DNA from: Caulobacter rhizosphaerae
GTDB lineage: Bacteria; Pseudomonadota; Alphaproteobacteria; Caulobacterales; Caulobacteraceae
NCBI RefSeq assembly: GCF_010977555.1
Contig: NZ_CP048815.1
Coordinates: 2,658,501-2,722,500, forward strand
DNA: 64,000 nt
Direction: 5' to 3'
Both the position numbers and the translations under genes were made by a program. The notes under the pieces were generated by a model. That model made no database searches. It saw only the letters and a program-made list of their open reading frames with translations, and had not been told where the DNA came from. Positions 50,500 through 60,278 of this stretch are shown one piece after another (the stretch's first letter is position 1; each line of letters opens with the position of its first letter).

Positions 50500-51504
50500 T
50501 CAGGCGATCGAGCGCCGGTCGGCGATCTCGGCGGCCAGACGGATGGCGGCGATCAGGCTGTCGGCCCGGGCCAGGCCCCGGCCGGCGATGTCGAACCCCG
50601 TACCATGATCGGGCGAGGTGCGCACGATGGGCAGGCCGAGGGTGACGTTCACCCCGGCCCAGAAGTCCAGCATCTTGACCGGGATCAGCGCCTGATCGTG
50701 ATACATGCACAGCACCGCGTCGTAGGTGGCGCGGGCCTCGGCGTGGAACAGGCTGTCGGCGGGGGCAGGGCCGCGGACCTGAACGCCCAGGTCGCGCAGG
50801 ACCCGCACCGCCGGCTCGATGATCGCGTTTTCCTCGCCGCCCAGGGCGCCCGCTTCGCCGGCGTGCGGGTTGAGAGCCGCCACCGCCAGGCGCGGAACCG
50901 CGATGCCGAAGTCCTTGCGCAGGGCCTCCACCGTCACCAGGCCGGCATTGACGATCGCCTCGATCGACAGGGCGGCGGGCACGGCCGACAGCGGCGTGTG
51001 GATGGTCACCAGGGTGGCGCGCAGGTCGCGGGCCGCCAGCATCATGATCGGGCCATGCGGCGCCTGGCGCTGGCCGACATGGGTCAGCTCGGCCAGGAAT
51101 TCGGTGTGGCCTGGAAAAGCGAAGCCGGCGTCGTACAGCGGCGCCTTGGCTATGGGGGCTGTGACCAAGCCCGTCACCGCCCCCGACAGGGCCAGGCCCG
51201 CCCCGGTCTCGATCCAGCGGATCACCTGGGCGGCGTGGGCGCTGGAGGGCTTGCCGGCCACCACGGGCGCCTGCAGCGGGATGTCCAGGACGGGCAGGGC
51301 CTGGCCGAACACCTTGATCGCCTCGACCGGCCCGGTGACGGCGCGGACCTTCACGCCGCCGCCGGCCGAAGCCAGCAGCTGGGCGTCGCCCACCACCATG
51401 AAGCTCGGCCCTTCCGCGCGCAGGGCCGACCAGGCCTTGGCGATGATCTCCGGCCCGATGCCGGCCGGATCGCCTGCGCTCAGGGCGAGGGCCGTGGTCT
51501 TCAC
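50500..51504 (-). CDS. pdxA: 4-hydroxythreonine-4-phosphate dehydrogenase
   Basis: Vitamin B6 synthesis enzyme of 334 residues that oxidises and decarboxylates 4-phosphohydroxy-L-threonine. Motifs: SAGDPAGIGPEIIAKAW start, FPGHTEFLAE (His of metal site), LNPHAGEAGALGGEE and YDAVLCMYHDQALIPVKML (metal ligands), and TSPDHGTGFDIAG. GTG start at 51504 overlaps the surA stop (GTGA). Confidence 0.97.
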   Translation of the reverse strand: MKTTALALSAGDPAGIGPEIIAKAWSALRAEGPSFMVVGDAQLLASAGGGVKVRAVTGPVEAIKVFGQALPVLDIPLQAPVVAGKPSSAHAAQVIRWIETGAGLALSGAVTGLVTAPIAKAPLYDAGFAFPGHTEFLAELTHVGQRQAPHGPIMMLAARDLRATLVTIHTPLSAVPAALSIEAIVNAGLVTVEALRKDFGIAVPRLAVAALNPHAGEAGALGGEENAIIEPAVRVLRDLGVQVRGPAPADSLFHAEARATYDAVLCMYHDQALIPVKMLDFWAGVNVTLGLPIVRTSPDHGTGFDIAGRGLARADSLIAAIRLAAEIADRRSIA

Positions 51505-52862
51505 CGGGTCTCGATGGTCGCCGAGTTGCGCAGGTCTCGCAGATAACGTTTGGAGATCAGCGCAAGCTGTTGGCCGCGCAGGCGGTTTTCGATCTGGTCG
51601 TGCGTTGGAGCTTGAGCGCCGGACTGGCGCTTGCCGCAGACGGCGATCAGGTGCAGGCCGGCGTCGGTGCGGATCGGGTCGGAGACTTGGCCGACCTTGA
51701 GGGTGTTGGCGGCTTCCTGGAAGGCCGGCGCCAGGTCGGTGATCTCGGCCTCGCCCAGATCACCGGCCACCACGCCCTCGATCTTGCCGGCGGTGGCCTC
51801 GAGGGTTTCGCAGCTGGTGATCTTGGGCTTGAGGTCGACGAGCAGCTTCTGGGCGGCGTCGACCTGGGCCTGGGGGGCGTCCTTGGGCAGGGCCACGGCG
51901 ATCTGCTTGAGGTCGACCAGGGCCGTCTTCGCGCCCGAGCGCTTCTCGCGCAGATAGACGATGTAGACGCCGTCGCGCACCGGGATCGGGGCCGACAGCT
52001 GGCCGGGACGCAGCTGCTCGAGCGCGGCGTCGACCTCGGGCGGCATTTCGCCCGGGCTGACCCAGCCGGCGTCGCCGCCGTTGGCCGCCGTCGGCGAGGC
52101 CGAGAACTGGCGCGCCACGGCCGGGAAGGGCGCGCCCTGTTGCATCTGGGTGACCAGCTGCTTGGCGCCGTTGAGGGCCACGTCCATGCCGCCGACGCGC
52201 CCAGCGTCGATGAACACTTCGCTGACCTGGTACTGCGGCTTGCTGGCGGCTTCGGCCTGGCGGCGCTCGAAGGCCTTGATCTGGTCGTCGCCGATTCGCA
52301 GGCGCGAACCGTAGCGACCGCTGATCCAGGCCTGCCAGCTGCTGTCGGCGCGGATCTGGGCCTTCCAGGTGTCGATCCCGACGCCTTGGGACTGCAGCTG
52401 CTGGGTCAGCTGGGCCGCGGTCATGTTGTTGCCCTTGGCGATGTCCTCGATCTGCTCCTCGACTTCCTTGTCGGTCGAGATGATCGTGATCTTCTGGGCC
52501 TTCTCGACCCGACGCAGCTCCTGCATCTGGACGTGCTCGTCAATCAGCGAGCGCAGGGCCTCCTGCTCCAGTTGCGGCAGGTTCTCCTGGGTCGGCTGCA
52601 GGCCGGACGTCACCATCAGCAGGCGCATGCGCTGCATCAGGTCGTAGCTGGAGATGATGTCGTCGTTGACGACGGCGGCGACGCTTTCCGACAACGGATT
52701 GGCGCGCGCGGCGGCGGCCGGAGCCGCCGGCGCGTCCACGACGGGGGGCGCCGCGGGCGCCGCCTCTTGAGCCACGGCGGGCAGGCCGAGGCTCGCCACG
52801 GTCAAGGCGAGGATGGAAGCGGTGCAGGCCGCCAGTTTCGTCACGCTACGCGCAGACCGCAT
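51501..52862 (-). CDS. surA: SurA-like periplasmic chaperone/peptidylprolyl isomerase
   Basis: Chaperone for outer-membrane proteins, 453 residues. Signal peptide MRSARSVTKLAACTASILAL; N-terminal SurA domain SESVAAVVNDDIISSYDLMQ; two parvulin-like domains, the first about 200-300 (QVSEVFIDAG; NGGDAGWVSPGEMPPEVDAA), the second ending in DAGLHLIAVCGKRQSG. Start ATG 52862 with GAGGAACG, not the TTG at 52892. Lies between lptD and pdxA, as in E. coli. Confidence 0.92.
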   Translation of the reverse strand: MRSARSVTKLAACTASILALTVASLGLPAVAQEAAPAAPPVVDAPAAPAAAARANPLSESVAAVVNDDIISSYDLMQRMRLLMVTSGLQPTQENLPQLEQEALRSLIDEHVQMQELRRVEKAQKITIISTDKEVEEQIEDIAKGNNMTAAQLTQQLQSQGVGIDTWKAQIRADSSWQAWISGRYGSRLRIGDDQIKAFERRQAEAASKPQYQVSEVFIDAGRVGGMDVALNGAKQLVTQMQQGAPFPAVARQFSASPTAANGGDAGWVSPGEMPPEVDAALEQLRPGQLSAPIPVRDGVYIVYLREKRSGAKTALVDLKQIAVALPKDAPQAQVDAAQKLLVDLKPKITSCETLEATAGKIEGVVAGDLGEAEITDLAPAFQEAANTLKVGQVSDPIRTDAGLHLIAVCGKRQSGAQAPTHDQIENRLRGQQLALISKRYLRDLRNSATIETR

Positions 52863-52937
52863 CGGTATTGTCGTTCCTCTAGACGCGTCCAAAGGAAGGC
52901 GCGCGCTTGATCGCGCGTCCCCCGACGCGGTGACATT

Positions 52938-55373
52938 CTAATCGCTGTACAGTGTGTCGCCCAATGTGGCGAGCGTTAGGCGCAGGACCACCGACTCATT
53001 TGACTTCAACTTCAAGCCGTTGACGGTCTGGGTGTAGCGGTCCTCGTTTTGATAGATCAGGTCGAGGCGGACACAGTCATCCTTGTAGTAGACGCCCAGG
53101 TCGCGACGGGTCCAGGACCACTTGCTGTCGTTGGCCGGCAAGCCGAAGGTGCGGGCGTCCTGATAGGACAGGCGACCCAGGGCGGTCACGCCCCAGTTCT
53201 CGCGGATCATGTAATCGCCGACGAAGTCCAGGTTTTCCTGGCGGAAGCCGGTCGTGTCCTTGTTGTCCTTCAGGTAGCGCAGCGAGGCGAAGCCGCGGGC
53301 GAGGGAGGCGTCGAGGCCCGCTTCCAGGCGGTTGAGCTTGCTGGTGTCGTTGTCGAAGCGGGCGCGCGTGAAGGCGGTGACCCCGCGGATCGGCGTGACC
53401 GTGGCCGCCACGATCCAGTCAGAGGCCTTCTGGTCCAGCCCAGCCCGGGTCGGCATCAGCGGATCGACCTTGGTGCGCAGGCTACGGCCGAGCAGGACGC
53501 TGCCGCCCCGGCCGTCGGCGAACTTCACCGTCGCGCGGCCGCCGACGTTCATGCGCGTGCCGCCTTCGTAGAGGTCGAAGCCGGGCGACTTGTTGACGTC
53601 GAACAGGTTGGTCTCATCCAGTTCGAAGTTGGTGCTGTCTTCGTTGAAATAGATCGGATTGCCGGCGGGGTCGCGGGCCACGACGATCGGCACTCGCGAA
53701 CTGTCGGACCCCGCCGCCAGTTGGACGAGGGGCTCGAGCACCACGCTGCCGCCGTTCTTCAGCGGCTTGAAGAACGGCATGCTCAGATCGACGCCGGCGA
53801 CGCCCAGCCCGCGCGAATAGTCGATGTTGGTGGTCCGGTCGCCCGCGACCGTGGCGGCAGGCGGCAGGAAGACGTCGCTGACGCGATAGGTGTCGCCACG
53901 CGCCTGGGCGAACGGTTCGACGCGCAGGCCTGAACCCAGGGTCAGGCTGCCGCGCCAGTCGGCCTTGAGCGAACCGCGGACGGAATCCACGCCGTCCTCG
54001 CCCTTGTAGGCGGGGTAGGCGTAGGGCGGCTCGCCGAACTGCGATTCCGAGCGGGTCAGGACCACGCCCGAGCCCTGGACGCGAAGGCGGCCGCCCAGGA
54101 TGGGCGACTCCGGCTCCCAGCGTCCCTCGACCATCGGCCCGATCAGCGGGAAGGCGCCGCTGTTCTCGAACCGGTTCGCCAGGCCCGCGGAGCTGACCTG
54201 GACGACCCGCAGGCCCTGCACCGAGATCATTGAGGCCGACAGATAGGACCGATCCGATTGCCGGGTCGTATAGATCTGCGACATCAGGCGATGGTCGTCG
54301 GCCGTGAACTGGCCGCGCTGGGCGTAGACGTCGCTGATGTCGTAGTCGTCGAAGATCAACGCCTGCGAAGCCCGCTCGGCGGTGAAGCCCCATTTCCAAT
54401 GGTTGTCGATGTCGAACAGGCCCTTGGCCAGGATGTAGCTCTTGGCCGTCGCCTCGCCGAAGCGGTCGCCGTGGTTGTCGAAGTCCTTGTCGTAGGTGGC
54501 TCCGACGCGCGCCTCGACGTAGCCCGAATAGAACCGCTTGCGGTACTGGGCTTTCAGGAACGGATTAACTTTCGTGTTGAATTGAGGGGTTACGACGACA
54601 TCCTGAGACGGCGACAGCACGAACAGATAGGGCTGTTCATAGACCAGCCCCCGCTTCTTCGAGACGCCGATCTTGGGCACCAGGAAGCCCGAGCGGCGCT
54701 CGGTCTGGGGATCGGGGTGCCAGAACACCGGCAGGTACATGAGCGGCGCGCCGAACACCCGGATGGTCGCACCGTGGTAGTAGACCAGATGGTTGTTCTT
54801 GTCCTGGACCACCTTGTCGGCCTGGATGCTCCAGGTCGGCTTGGGCTTTTCGGCGCAGACTTCGCAAGGCGTGTAGATGGCCTTGTTCAGCTCGGTGATC
54901 TGCTCGTTGCGGCGCACGGCGCTGTCGGCCGCGATCTTGATGTTCTTGTCCAGGCGGGCCGAGAAGCCGCGGGCGAAGCCGGCCTTCAGGTCCTTGTCCA
55001 TGGTCATGTCGTTGGCGAATTCGGCGGTGCCGTCGGCGTTGATCAGCGTCACGTGACCGTGGGCGGTGACCACCTCGGTCTTGGTGTCGTAGACCACCTC
55101 GTCGGCGCGCAGGGTGCGGCCCTGGTAACGCGCCTCGACGTCGCCGCGGGCGATCATCTTCTGATTGGCGTCGTCGCGGATCAGGAGATCGGATTCCAGG
55201 TAGTAGCCGGTGTCGCCCAGGCCGTCGTCGACGGCCGGCGCGGGCGCGGGGGCGGCCGGAACCGTGGCGAGCGGCTGCTGCGCCTGCGCGGAAGCGGCGA
55301 GGGCGAGCCAAGCCGCTCCGGCCAGCAGGACCGCGCGGCCCTTTTCTTTCGCGCCCCAGCGAAGCTCCATCAT
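52938..55373 (-). CDS. lptD: LPS-assembly protein LptD
   Basis: Outer-membrane translocon for LPS, 811 residues. A signal peptide (AVLLAGAAWLALAASAQAQ), an OstA/LptA-like N-terminal domain (EADEVVYDTKTEVVTAHGHV-type repeats about 75-180), then a barrel from about residue 200. Two closely spaced Cys (YTPCEVCAEKP) and one near the end (KDDCVRLD) are the conserved cysteines of LptD. Start ATG 55373 has GAGG upstream; the gene begins 28 bases after lptG. Confidence 0.94.
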   Translation of the reverse strand: MMELRWGAKEKGRAVLLAGAAWLALAASAQAQQPLATVPAAPAPAPAVDDGLGDTGYYLESDLLIRDDANQKMIARGDVEARYQGRTLRADEVVYDTKTEVVTAHGHVTLINADGTAEFANDMTMDKDLKAGFARGFSARLDKNIKIAADSAVRRNEQITELNKAIYTPCEVCAEKPKPTWSIQADKVVQDKNNHLVYYHGATIRVFGAPLMYLPVFWHPDPQTERRSGFLVPKIGVSKKRGLVYEQPYLFVLSPSQDVVVTPQFNTKVNPFLKAQYRKRFYSGYVEARVGATYDKDFDNHGDRFGEATAKSYILAKGLFDIDNHWKWGFTAERASQALIFDDYDISDVYAQRGQFTADDHRLMSQIYTTRQSDRSYLSASMISVQGLRVVQVSSAGLANRFENSGAFPLIGPMVEGRWEPESPILGGRLRVQGSGVVLTRSESQFGEPPYAYPAYKGEDGVDSVRGSLKADWRGSLTLGSGLRVEPFAQARGDTYRVSDVFLPPAATVAGDRTTNIDYSRGLGVAGVDLSMPFFKPLKNGGSVVLEPLVQLAAGSDSSRVPIVVARDPAGNPIYFNEDSTNFELDETNLFDVNKSPGFDLYEGGTRMNVGGRATVKFADGRGGSVLLGRSLRTKVDPLMPTRAGLDQKASDWIVAATVTPIRGVTAFTRARFDNDTSKLNRLEAGLDASLARGFASLRYLKDNKDTTGFRQENLDFVGDYMIRENWGVTALGRLSYQDARTFGLPANDSKWSWTRRDLGVYYKDDCVRLDLIYQNEDRYTQTVNGLKLKSNESVVLRLTLATLGDTLYSD

Positions 55374-55401
55374 CAAAGTCCTCGATCCCGGCGACACAGA
55401 C

Positions 55402-56505
55402 TCAACCATCCTCGGTATAGCAAAGCAGCGTCAGACCCGCCAAAAGCGCCACGATCGGCGGGGTCCACGCCGCCATGGCCGGCGTCAGCACGTCGGCCTT
55501 GCCCAATGCGCCACACAGCTCGTTAAAGAAGAAGAAACCAAAGCCCAAGGTTACGCCCGCGCCAGCCAGGCCCGCCAGTCCGCCCAGCCGCATCAGGCGC
55601 AGCGAGAAGGCGGCGGCCAGCACCGACATGGCGGCGAACAGCAGCGGCGTGGCCAGCACCTGCTGCAGCCGCAGGCGGAACGGGATCGACGAAAATCCCG
55701 CCGCCTCGGTGCGCTTGATGGTCTCGGGCAGCAGCCAGACGGCGATGGCCTGAGGATTGTTGAATCGCTCCGACGCCGTGCGGTCGTCCAGATTGGACGG
55801 CATGGTGTAGGTTTCCGATCGGATCGCCCCGGCGCCCGGCATGGCCACGCGCACCCCCGACAACCGCCAGAAGCCGGGCTCCAGCCGAGCCTCGTCGGCC
55901 TCGATCCGCTGCGCGAACTGCAGGGAGCCGTCGGGCTGCACCGCATAGACGAACAGCGAAACCCCCCGCAGCCGGACCGCGCCTTCCACCTGGTCGCGCG
56001 CCCGGGCGCGAATGACCACCTGGGTCTTCTCGTCGCCCTGACGCAGCCACAGGCCTTTGGGGGCCGACTTCAGATAGCTTTCCATCAGCGCGTCGCGCGA
56101 GGTCTCGAACTGGGCGCTCATCGCCGAGGTCAGCGGATTGAGCAGGGTCAGGGTGAGCAGGCCCATGATGAAGGCGGCGATGGCGGCCGGCATGATGAAG
56201 CGCCAGGCCGAGACGCCGGCCGCCCGCATGGCGATCAGCTCGCTGCGCCGATTCAGCCCGACGAACGCGCCCAGGGTCCCGAACAGGAAGATGAAGGGCG
56301 TCAGCACCAGGATCGTGGCGGGCGCCTGCAGCACCGTCAGGAACAGCAACTGGGTGAAGCCGACGTCCGCTCGGGTGCCGACGTTCTTGGAGATGTCGAC
56401 GAAGGCGATCAGCATGACCAGCACGGCGACGACCGCCAGGGCGGCCGCCAGGCCGGCCAAGGTCTTCCTGAGCACATAGCGCTCGATCATGCCGACGCCG
56501 ATCAT
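55402..56505 (-). CDS. lptG: LPS export permease LptG
   Basis: Permease of the LptB2FG complex, 367 residues, with six helices in two blocks (AALAVVAVLVMLIAFVDISK; FLTVLQAPATILVLTPFIFL; TPLLFAAMSVLAAAFSLRLM; ITLGF-type end) around a large periplasmic jellyroll (FWRLSGVRVAMPGAG). Start ATG 56505 overlaps the lptF stop by four bases. Followed by lptD, so inner and outer parts of the LPS pathway are made together. Confidence 0.93.
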   Translation of the reverse strand: MIGVGMIERYVLRKTLAGLAAALAVVAVLVMLIAFVDISKNVGTRADVGFTQLLFLTVLQAPATILVLTPFIFLFGTLGAFVGLNRRSELIAMRAAGVSAWRFIMPAAIAAFIMGLLTLTLLNPLTSAMSAQFETSRDALMESYLKSAPKGLWLRQGDEKTQVVIRARARDQVEGAVRLRGVSLFVYAVQPDGSLQFAQRIEADEARLEPGFWRLSGVRVAMPGAGAIRSETYTMPSNLDDRTASERFNNPQAIAVWLLPETIKRTEAAGFSSIPFRLRLQQVLATPLLFAAMSVLAAAFSLRLMRLGGLAGLAGAGVTLGFGFFFFNELCGALGKADVLTPAMAAWTPPIVALLAGLTLLCYTEDG

Positions 56506-57638
56506 GGGGCCCCCAGCGGCTGGAGGGCGTCGTGCGCGCCGATGGCGATGTAGCGGGACACCTTCTGGCGGAAGATCTGTCGCAGGCCCCACCAGATCGC
56601 CGCCAGCGGCACGGCGTACTGCAGCGGATTGAGCCAGACGTCGTTGTCGCAGGCGGCCTTGACGCCGAAGCCCACGATCTGGACCAGGGCGGCGGCCGCG
56701 CCGACCATGGCGATCCGTCGGCCATAGCCCATGCGGCTGAACGATCCGCCGATCACGGCCGCCACGGCCATCGACATCATGGCCAGATTGTAGAGCGGGC
56801 TGGCCAGGCGCCAGTGGCCTTCGGACAGTAGCTTCTCGCGGTTCTGCTGCTCCCATTCCTGGGTCAGGTCAGGGAAGAACAGCTCGTGCGGGTAGCGATC
56901 GCCGATCTTGTAGTGCAGCAGCTCGTCGCTCTGGAACAGCGAACTGAGGTCGAAGGTGTATTCGTCCCACGACAGGTACTGCAGCACGCCGGAGCTGGAG
57001 AACTCCTGGTTGGAGCCCTTGCGCAGGACCAGCACCGGCAGGCCCTTGCGCTCGGCGATGACGCCTTCGCGGGCGGTGTAGGTGACGGCGCCGCCATTGG
57101 CCTTTTCCTGGTGGATGAAAAGGTTGTGGATGATCTGGTCGCGGTCGATCGTCTGGGCGTAGACCGTCAGGCCCGGACCCGGTTCGGTGAACTCGCCCGG
57201 GCGCACCAGGGTCGAGGCCAGGTCGGACTTGATGTCGAAGAAGGTCTCGCGAATCGCCCGCGAGCTCCACGGCGCCGCCCAGAGGCTCATGACCAGCGAC
57301 AGCAGGGTGGCGAACACGGCCAGGCGCATGGCCGGCGAGATCACGCGCCAGCGACTCATGCCGCCGGCGAAGCAGACCACGATCTCCTGTTCCGTATGCA
57401 ACCGGTTCAGGGCCACGAGCGTGGCCACGAACAGGGCGATCGGCAGAATCATGCTCAGCAGCTGGGGCAGGGCCAGGGCGATGATCTTCAGGAAGACCAT
57501 GCCGCTTTGGCGCTGCTCGATCAGGACGTCGAACTCCGACAGGCTGCGCGCCAGCAGGGCGAGCGCTACCAGGGCCAGCGTCGCCAACAGCGTCGGGCCC
57601 AGCAACTGGCGGAAAAGATAGCGTTCGATCAGGCGCAT
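56502..57638 (-). CDS. lptF: LPS export permease LptF
   Basis: Partner of LptG, 378 residues. MRLIERYLFRQLLGPTLLAT opening and helices LVALALLARSLSEFDVLI; KIIALALPQLLSMILPIALF; LYNLAMMSMAVAAVIGGSF; periplasmic domain in between with VIAERKGLPVLVLRKGSN. ATG at 57638 is the family-typical start; longer reading is not supported. First gene of the operon and divergent from pepA, as in E. coli. Confidence 0.94.
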   Translation of the reverse strand: MRLIERYLFRQLLGPTLLATLALVALALLARSLSEFDVLIEQRQSGMVFLKIIALALPQLLSMILPIALFVATLVALNRLHTEQEIVVCFAGGMSRWRVISPAMRLAVFATLLSLVMSLWAAPWSSRAIRETFFDIKSDLASTLVRPGEFTEPGPGLTVYAQTIDRDQIIHNLFIHQEKANGGAVTYTAREGVIAERKGLPVLVLRKGSNQEFSSSGVLQYLSWDEYTFDLSSLFQSDELLHYKIGDRYPHELFFPDLTQEWEQQNREKLLSEGHWRLASPLYNLAMMSMAVAAVIGGSFSRMGYGRRIAMVGAAAALVQIVGFGVKAACDNDVWLNPLQYAVPLAAIWWGLRQIFRQKVSRYIAIGAHDALQPLGAP

Positions 57639-57882
57639 CGACGTGGGGACGGGGACCGAGGGGGACGGGAAGCGGCGGAGTCGCGCGGCGCGCCCCCAGG
57701 GAAGGGTTCCTTCTACACGGCGTGTTCGCGTGCGCACAACCGCTCAAGTCAGGCGGAAAAGCGGCGCTGGTCCGGGCGGCGCCGAGGGCCCCGACGATTG
57801 GTGCTTTTCTTCGGTCCGGGTTTGGGTCAATCCAACAAGCTGAAGGTCCTGCTAGGGCTCCATCGGTCATCAGGAGCGCGTC

Positions 57883-59367
57883 ATGCGTATCGAGTTCGTC
57901 ACCGCCGACACCCAGGCCGGCGCCAACGCCGCCCTGGCGGTCCTGGCCTATGAAGCCGCCGCCCTTTCGCCCGAGGCCAAGGCCGTCAACGAGGCGACCG
58001 GCGGGGCCCTGGCCCGCGCCGTCGCGGGCGGCCGCTTCACCGGCGCCAAGGGCCAGACGCTGGACCTGGTCGCTCCCGCGGGCCTTGAGGCGGCGCGCGT
58101 GCTGCTTGTCGGGATCGACGGCGACGGCGCCTTCGAGCCGGAGGCGGTCGAACTGGCCGCCGCCCACGCCTTCCAGGCCCTGAAGGCCTCCGGCGTCACC
58201 GAACTGGTGCTGAAGCTGGGCGGCGGCGACGCCGAGACGGCCGCTCGCGCGGCCTTCGGCGTCAAGCTGGCGGCCTATCGTTTCGACCGCTACCGCACCA
58301 CCGAAAAGGCCGAGAAGAAGCCCTCGGTGAACGTGGTCAAGGTGGCCGCCGCCGATCCGGCCAAGGCCGGCAAGGCGTTCGCCTCGCTGGAAGCCGTCGC
58401 CGACGCGATCCTGTTCAGCCGCGACCTGGTTTCCGAGCCGGCCAACATTCTGCATCCGGAAGAATTCGCCGCCCGCGTGAAGGGTCTCGAGAGTCTGGGC
58501 CTGGAGGTCGAGGTCCTGGGCGAGGCCGAGATGGCCAAGCTGGGCATGGGCAGCCTGCTGGGCGTGGGTCAGGGCAGCCGGCGCGAAAGCCAACTGGTGG
58601 TGATCAAGTGGCTGGGGGCGTCCGACAAGTCGGCCCAGCCGGTGGCCTTCGTCGGCAAGGGCGTCACCTTCGACACCGGCGGCATTTCGATCAAGCCGGC
58701 CGACGGCATGGAGGACATGAAGTGGGACATGGGCGGCGCGGCCGCCGTGACCGGCGTCATGCACGCCCTGGCCGGCCGTAAGGCCAGGGTCAACGCCATC
58801 GGGATCCTGGGCCTGGTCGAGAACATGCCCGACGGCGCCGCCCAGCGCCCCGGCGACGTGGTCACCTCGATGTCGGGCCAGACCATCGAGGTCATCAACA
58901 CCGACGCCGAAGGCCGCCTCGTGCTGGCCGACGCCCTCTGGTACTGCCAGGACCGCTTCAAGCCCAAGTTCATGGTCGACCTGGCCACCCTGACGGGCGC
59001 GATCATCATCTCCCTGGGTCATGACCTGGGTGGTTTGTTCAGCAATAACGACGGCTTGTCGGAGAAACTTCTCGCCGCCGGCAAGGCCGAGCGCGAGCCG
59101 CTGTGGCGCATGCCGATGCCCGCGTCCTACGAGAAGCAGATCGAAAGCCCGATCGCCGACATGAAGAACATCGGCGGTCGCCCGGCCGGCTCGATCACCG
59201 CGGCCCTGTTCCTGCAGAAGTTCGTCAACGGCGTGCCGTGGGCCCACCTGGACATCGCCTCGGTGGCCTGGAAGAAGCCCTCGACCGATCCCACCGTCCC
59301 GGACGGCGCCGTCGGCTTCGGCGTGCGCCTGCTGAACCGCCTGGTGGCGGACGCCTACGAAGGTTGA
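57883..59367 (+). CDS. pepA: Leucyl aminopeptidase (cytosol aminopeptidase)
   Basis: M17 dinuclear zinc aminopeptidase of 494 residues. Motifs: GKGVTFDTGGISIKPADGME, KWDMGGAAAVTG (Lys/Asp ligands) and NTDAEGRLVLADAL (family signature), with the Arg in the loop. It cleaves N-terminal Leu and other residues; E. coli PepA also binds DNA. Start ATG 57883. The 244-bp gap to lptF must hold both divergent promoters. Followed by holC as in E. coli. Confidence 0.96.
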   Translation: MRIEFVTADTQAGANAALAVLAYEAAALSPEAKAVNEATGGALARAVAGGRFTGAKGQTLDLVAPAGLEAARVLLVGIDGDGAFEPEAVELAAAHAFQALKASGVTELVLKLGGGDAETAARAAFGVKLAAYRFDRYRTTEKAEKKPSVNVVKVAAADPAKAGKAFASLEAVADAILFSRDLVSEPANILHPEEFAARVKGLESLGLEVEVLGEAEMAKLGMGSLLGVGQGSRRESQLVVIKWLGASDKSAQPVAFVGKGVTFDTGGISIKPADGMEDMKWDMGGAAAVTGVMHALAGRKARVNAIGILGLVENMPDGAAQRPGDVVTSMSGQTIEVINTDAEGRLVLADALWYCQDRFKPKFMVDLATLTGAIIISLGHDLGGLFSNNDGLSEKLLAAGKAEREPLWRMPMPASYEKQIESPIADMKNIGGRPAGSITAALFLQKFVNGVPWAHLDIASVAWKKPSTDPTVPDGAVGFGVRLLNRLVADAYEG

Positions 59368-59369
59368 TC

Positions 59370-59831
59370 TTGACCGCCGCGCCCTGCGACATCTGGTTCT
59401 ACCATCTCGAGCGCAGCGCCTTGGAAGAGGTGCTGCCCGGGCTGCTGGAAAAGACCCTGGGCCGCGGCTGGCGGGCCCTGGTGCGCGGGGGCGATCCCGC
59501 TCGCCTGCGGGCGCTGGACGCACACCTGTGGACCTGGCGCGACGACAGCTTCCTGCCGCACGGCCTGGACGACGAGCCGATGGCCGACCGTCAGCCGGTG
59601 CTGCTGACCGACAGGCTGGACAACCCGAACGGCGGCCAGGCGTTGTTCCTGCTCGACGGAGCCGAGCCGGGCGACCTTTCGGCCTTCGAACGGTGCATCC
59701 TGCTGTTCGACGGTCGCGACGAGGAAGCCCTGCGCCTGGCGCGGGGCCGGTGGAAGGCCTTCAAGGGCGCGGGCCATCCCGTGTCCTACTGGCGCCAGGG
59801 CGCCGAACGCGGATGGGAGAAGCAGGCATGA
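59370..59831 (+). CDS. holC: DNA polymerase III chi subunit
   Basis: Clamp-loader accessory protein of 153 residues that links the holoenzyme to SSB. It starts with a TTG at 59370 just after pepA (LTAAPCDIWFYHLERSALEE) and has the family segments VLPGLLEKTLGRGWRALV, LDAHLWTWRDDSFLPHGL and QPVLLTDRLDNPNGGQAL. The stop overlaps the next gene (ATGA). pepA-holC order is widely conserved; valS, next in E. coli, is absent here. Confidence 0.92.
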   Translation: MTAAPCDIWFYHLERSALEEVLPGLLEKTLGRGWRALVRGGDPARLRALDAHLWTWRDDSFLPHGLDDEPMADRQPVLLTDRLDNPNGGQALFLLDGAEPGDLSAFERCILLFDGRDEEALRLARGRWKAFKGAGHPVSYWRQGAERGWEKQA

Positions 59832-60169
59832 AGCGGTTTGTGTGGATCGGCGCGGTGCTGTTGCTGGCTTCCTGCTCCAGCGGCGCGCCCGAGCCTGCGC
59901 CCATGCCGCCGCCGACCACCCCGACCGCGCCGCCGGCCGTCGCCTTGCCGGCCAAGCCGCCGGCGGCCGCGGAAAAGGACCAGTGCGGCCTGAAGGACGC
60001 CCAGGCCTTCGTCGGCAAGAACCGCACCGACCTGCCGGCCCCGGTCGATCCCTCGCGCTGGCGGGTGGCCTGCACCACCTGCCCGGTCACCATGGACTAT
60101 CGTCCCGACCGCCTGAACATCCTGTTCAATCCCGACACCGGCGTCGTCCAGCAGGTCAAGTGCGGGTAG
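59828..60169 (+). CDS. Putative lipoprotein with peptidase-inhibitor-like C-terminus
   Basis: Protein of 113 residues with a lipobox (LLLASC) and a Pro-rich spacer ([13 protein letters not shown]). The C-terminal part [53 protein letters not shown] matches the inhibitor I78 pattern: a small domain with DYRPDRLNI and a terminal Cys. The I78 family inhibits serine peptidases, here presumably in the periplasm. Four-base overlap with holC suggests cotranslation. Confidence 0.8.
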   Translation: MKRFVWIGAVLLLASCSSGAPEPAPMPPPTTPTAPPAVALPAKPPAAAEKDQCGLKDAQAFVGKNRTDLPAPVDPSRWRVACTTCPVTMDYRPDRLNILFNPDTGVVQQVKCG

Positions 60170-60278
60170 AGAAGAGAGGCCTTCTGACCTGACGGTGGCG
60201 GTGCGACGCGGCGGTCGAGGTGAAAGCCTTGTCGATCAGGCGTCCTGCGGCCCCGGTCGCAAGGCGGAAGGGTTCGTG

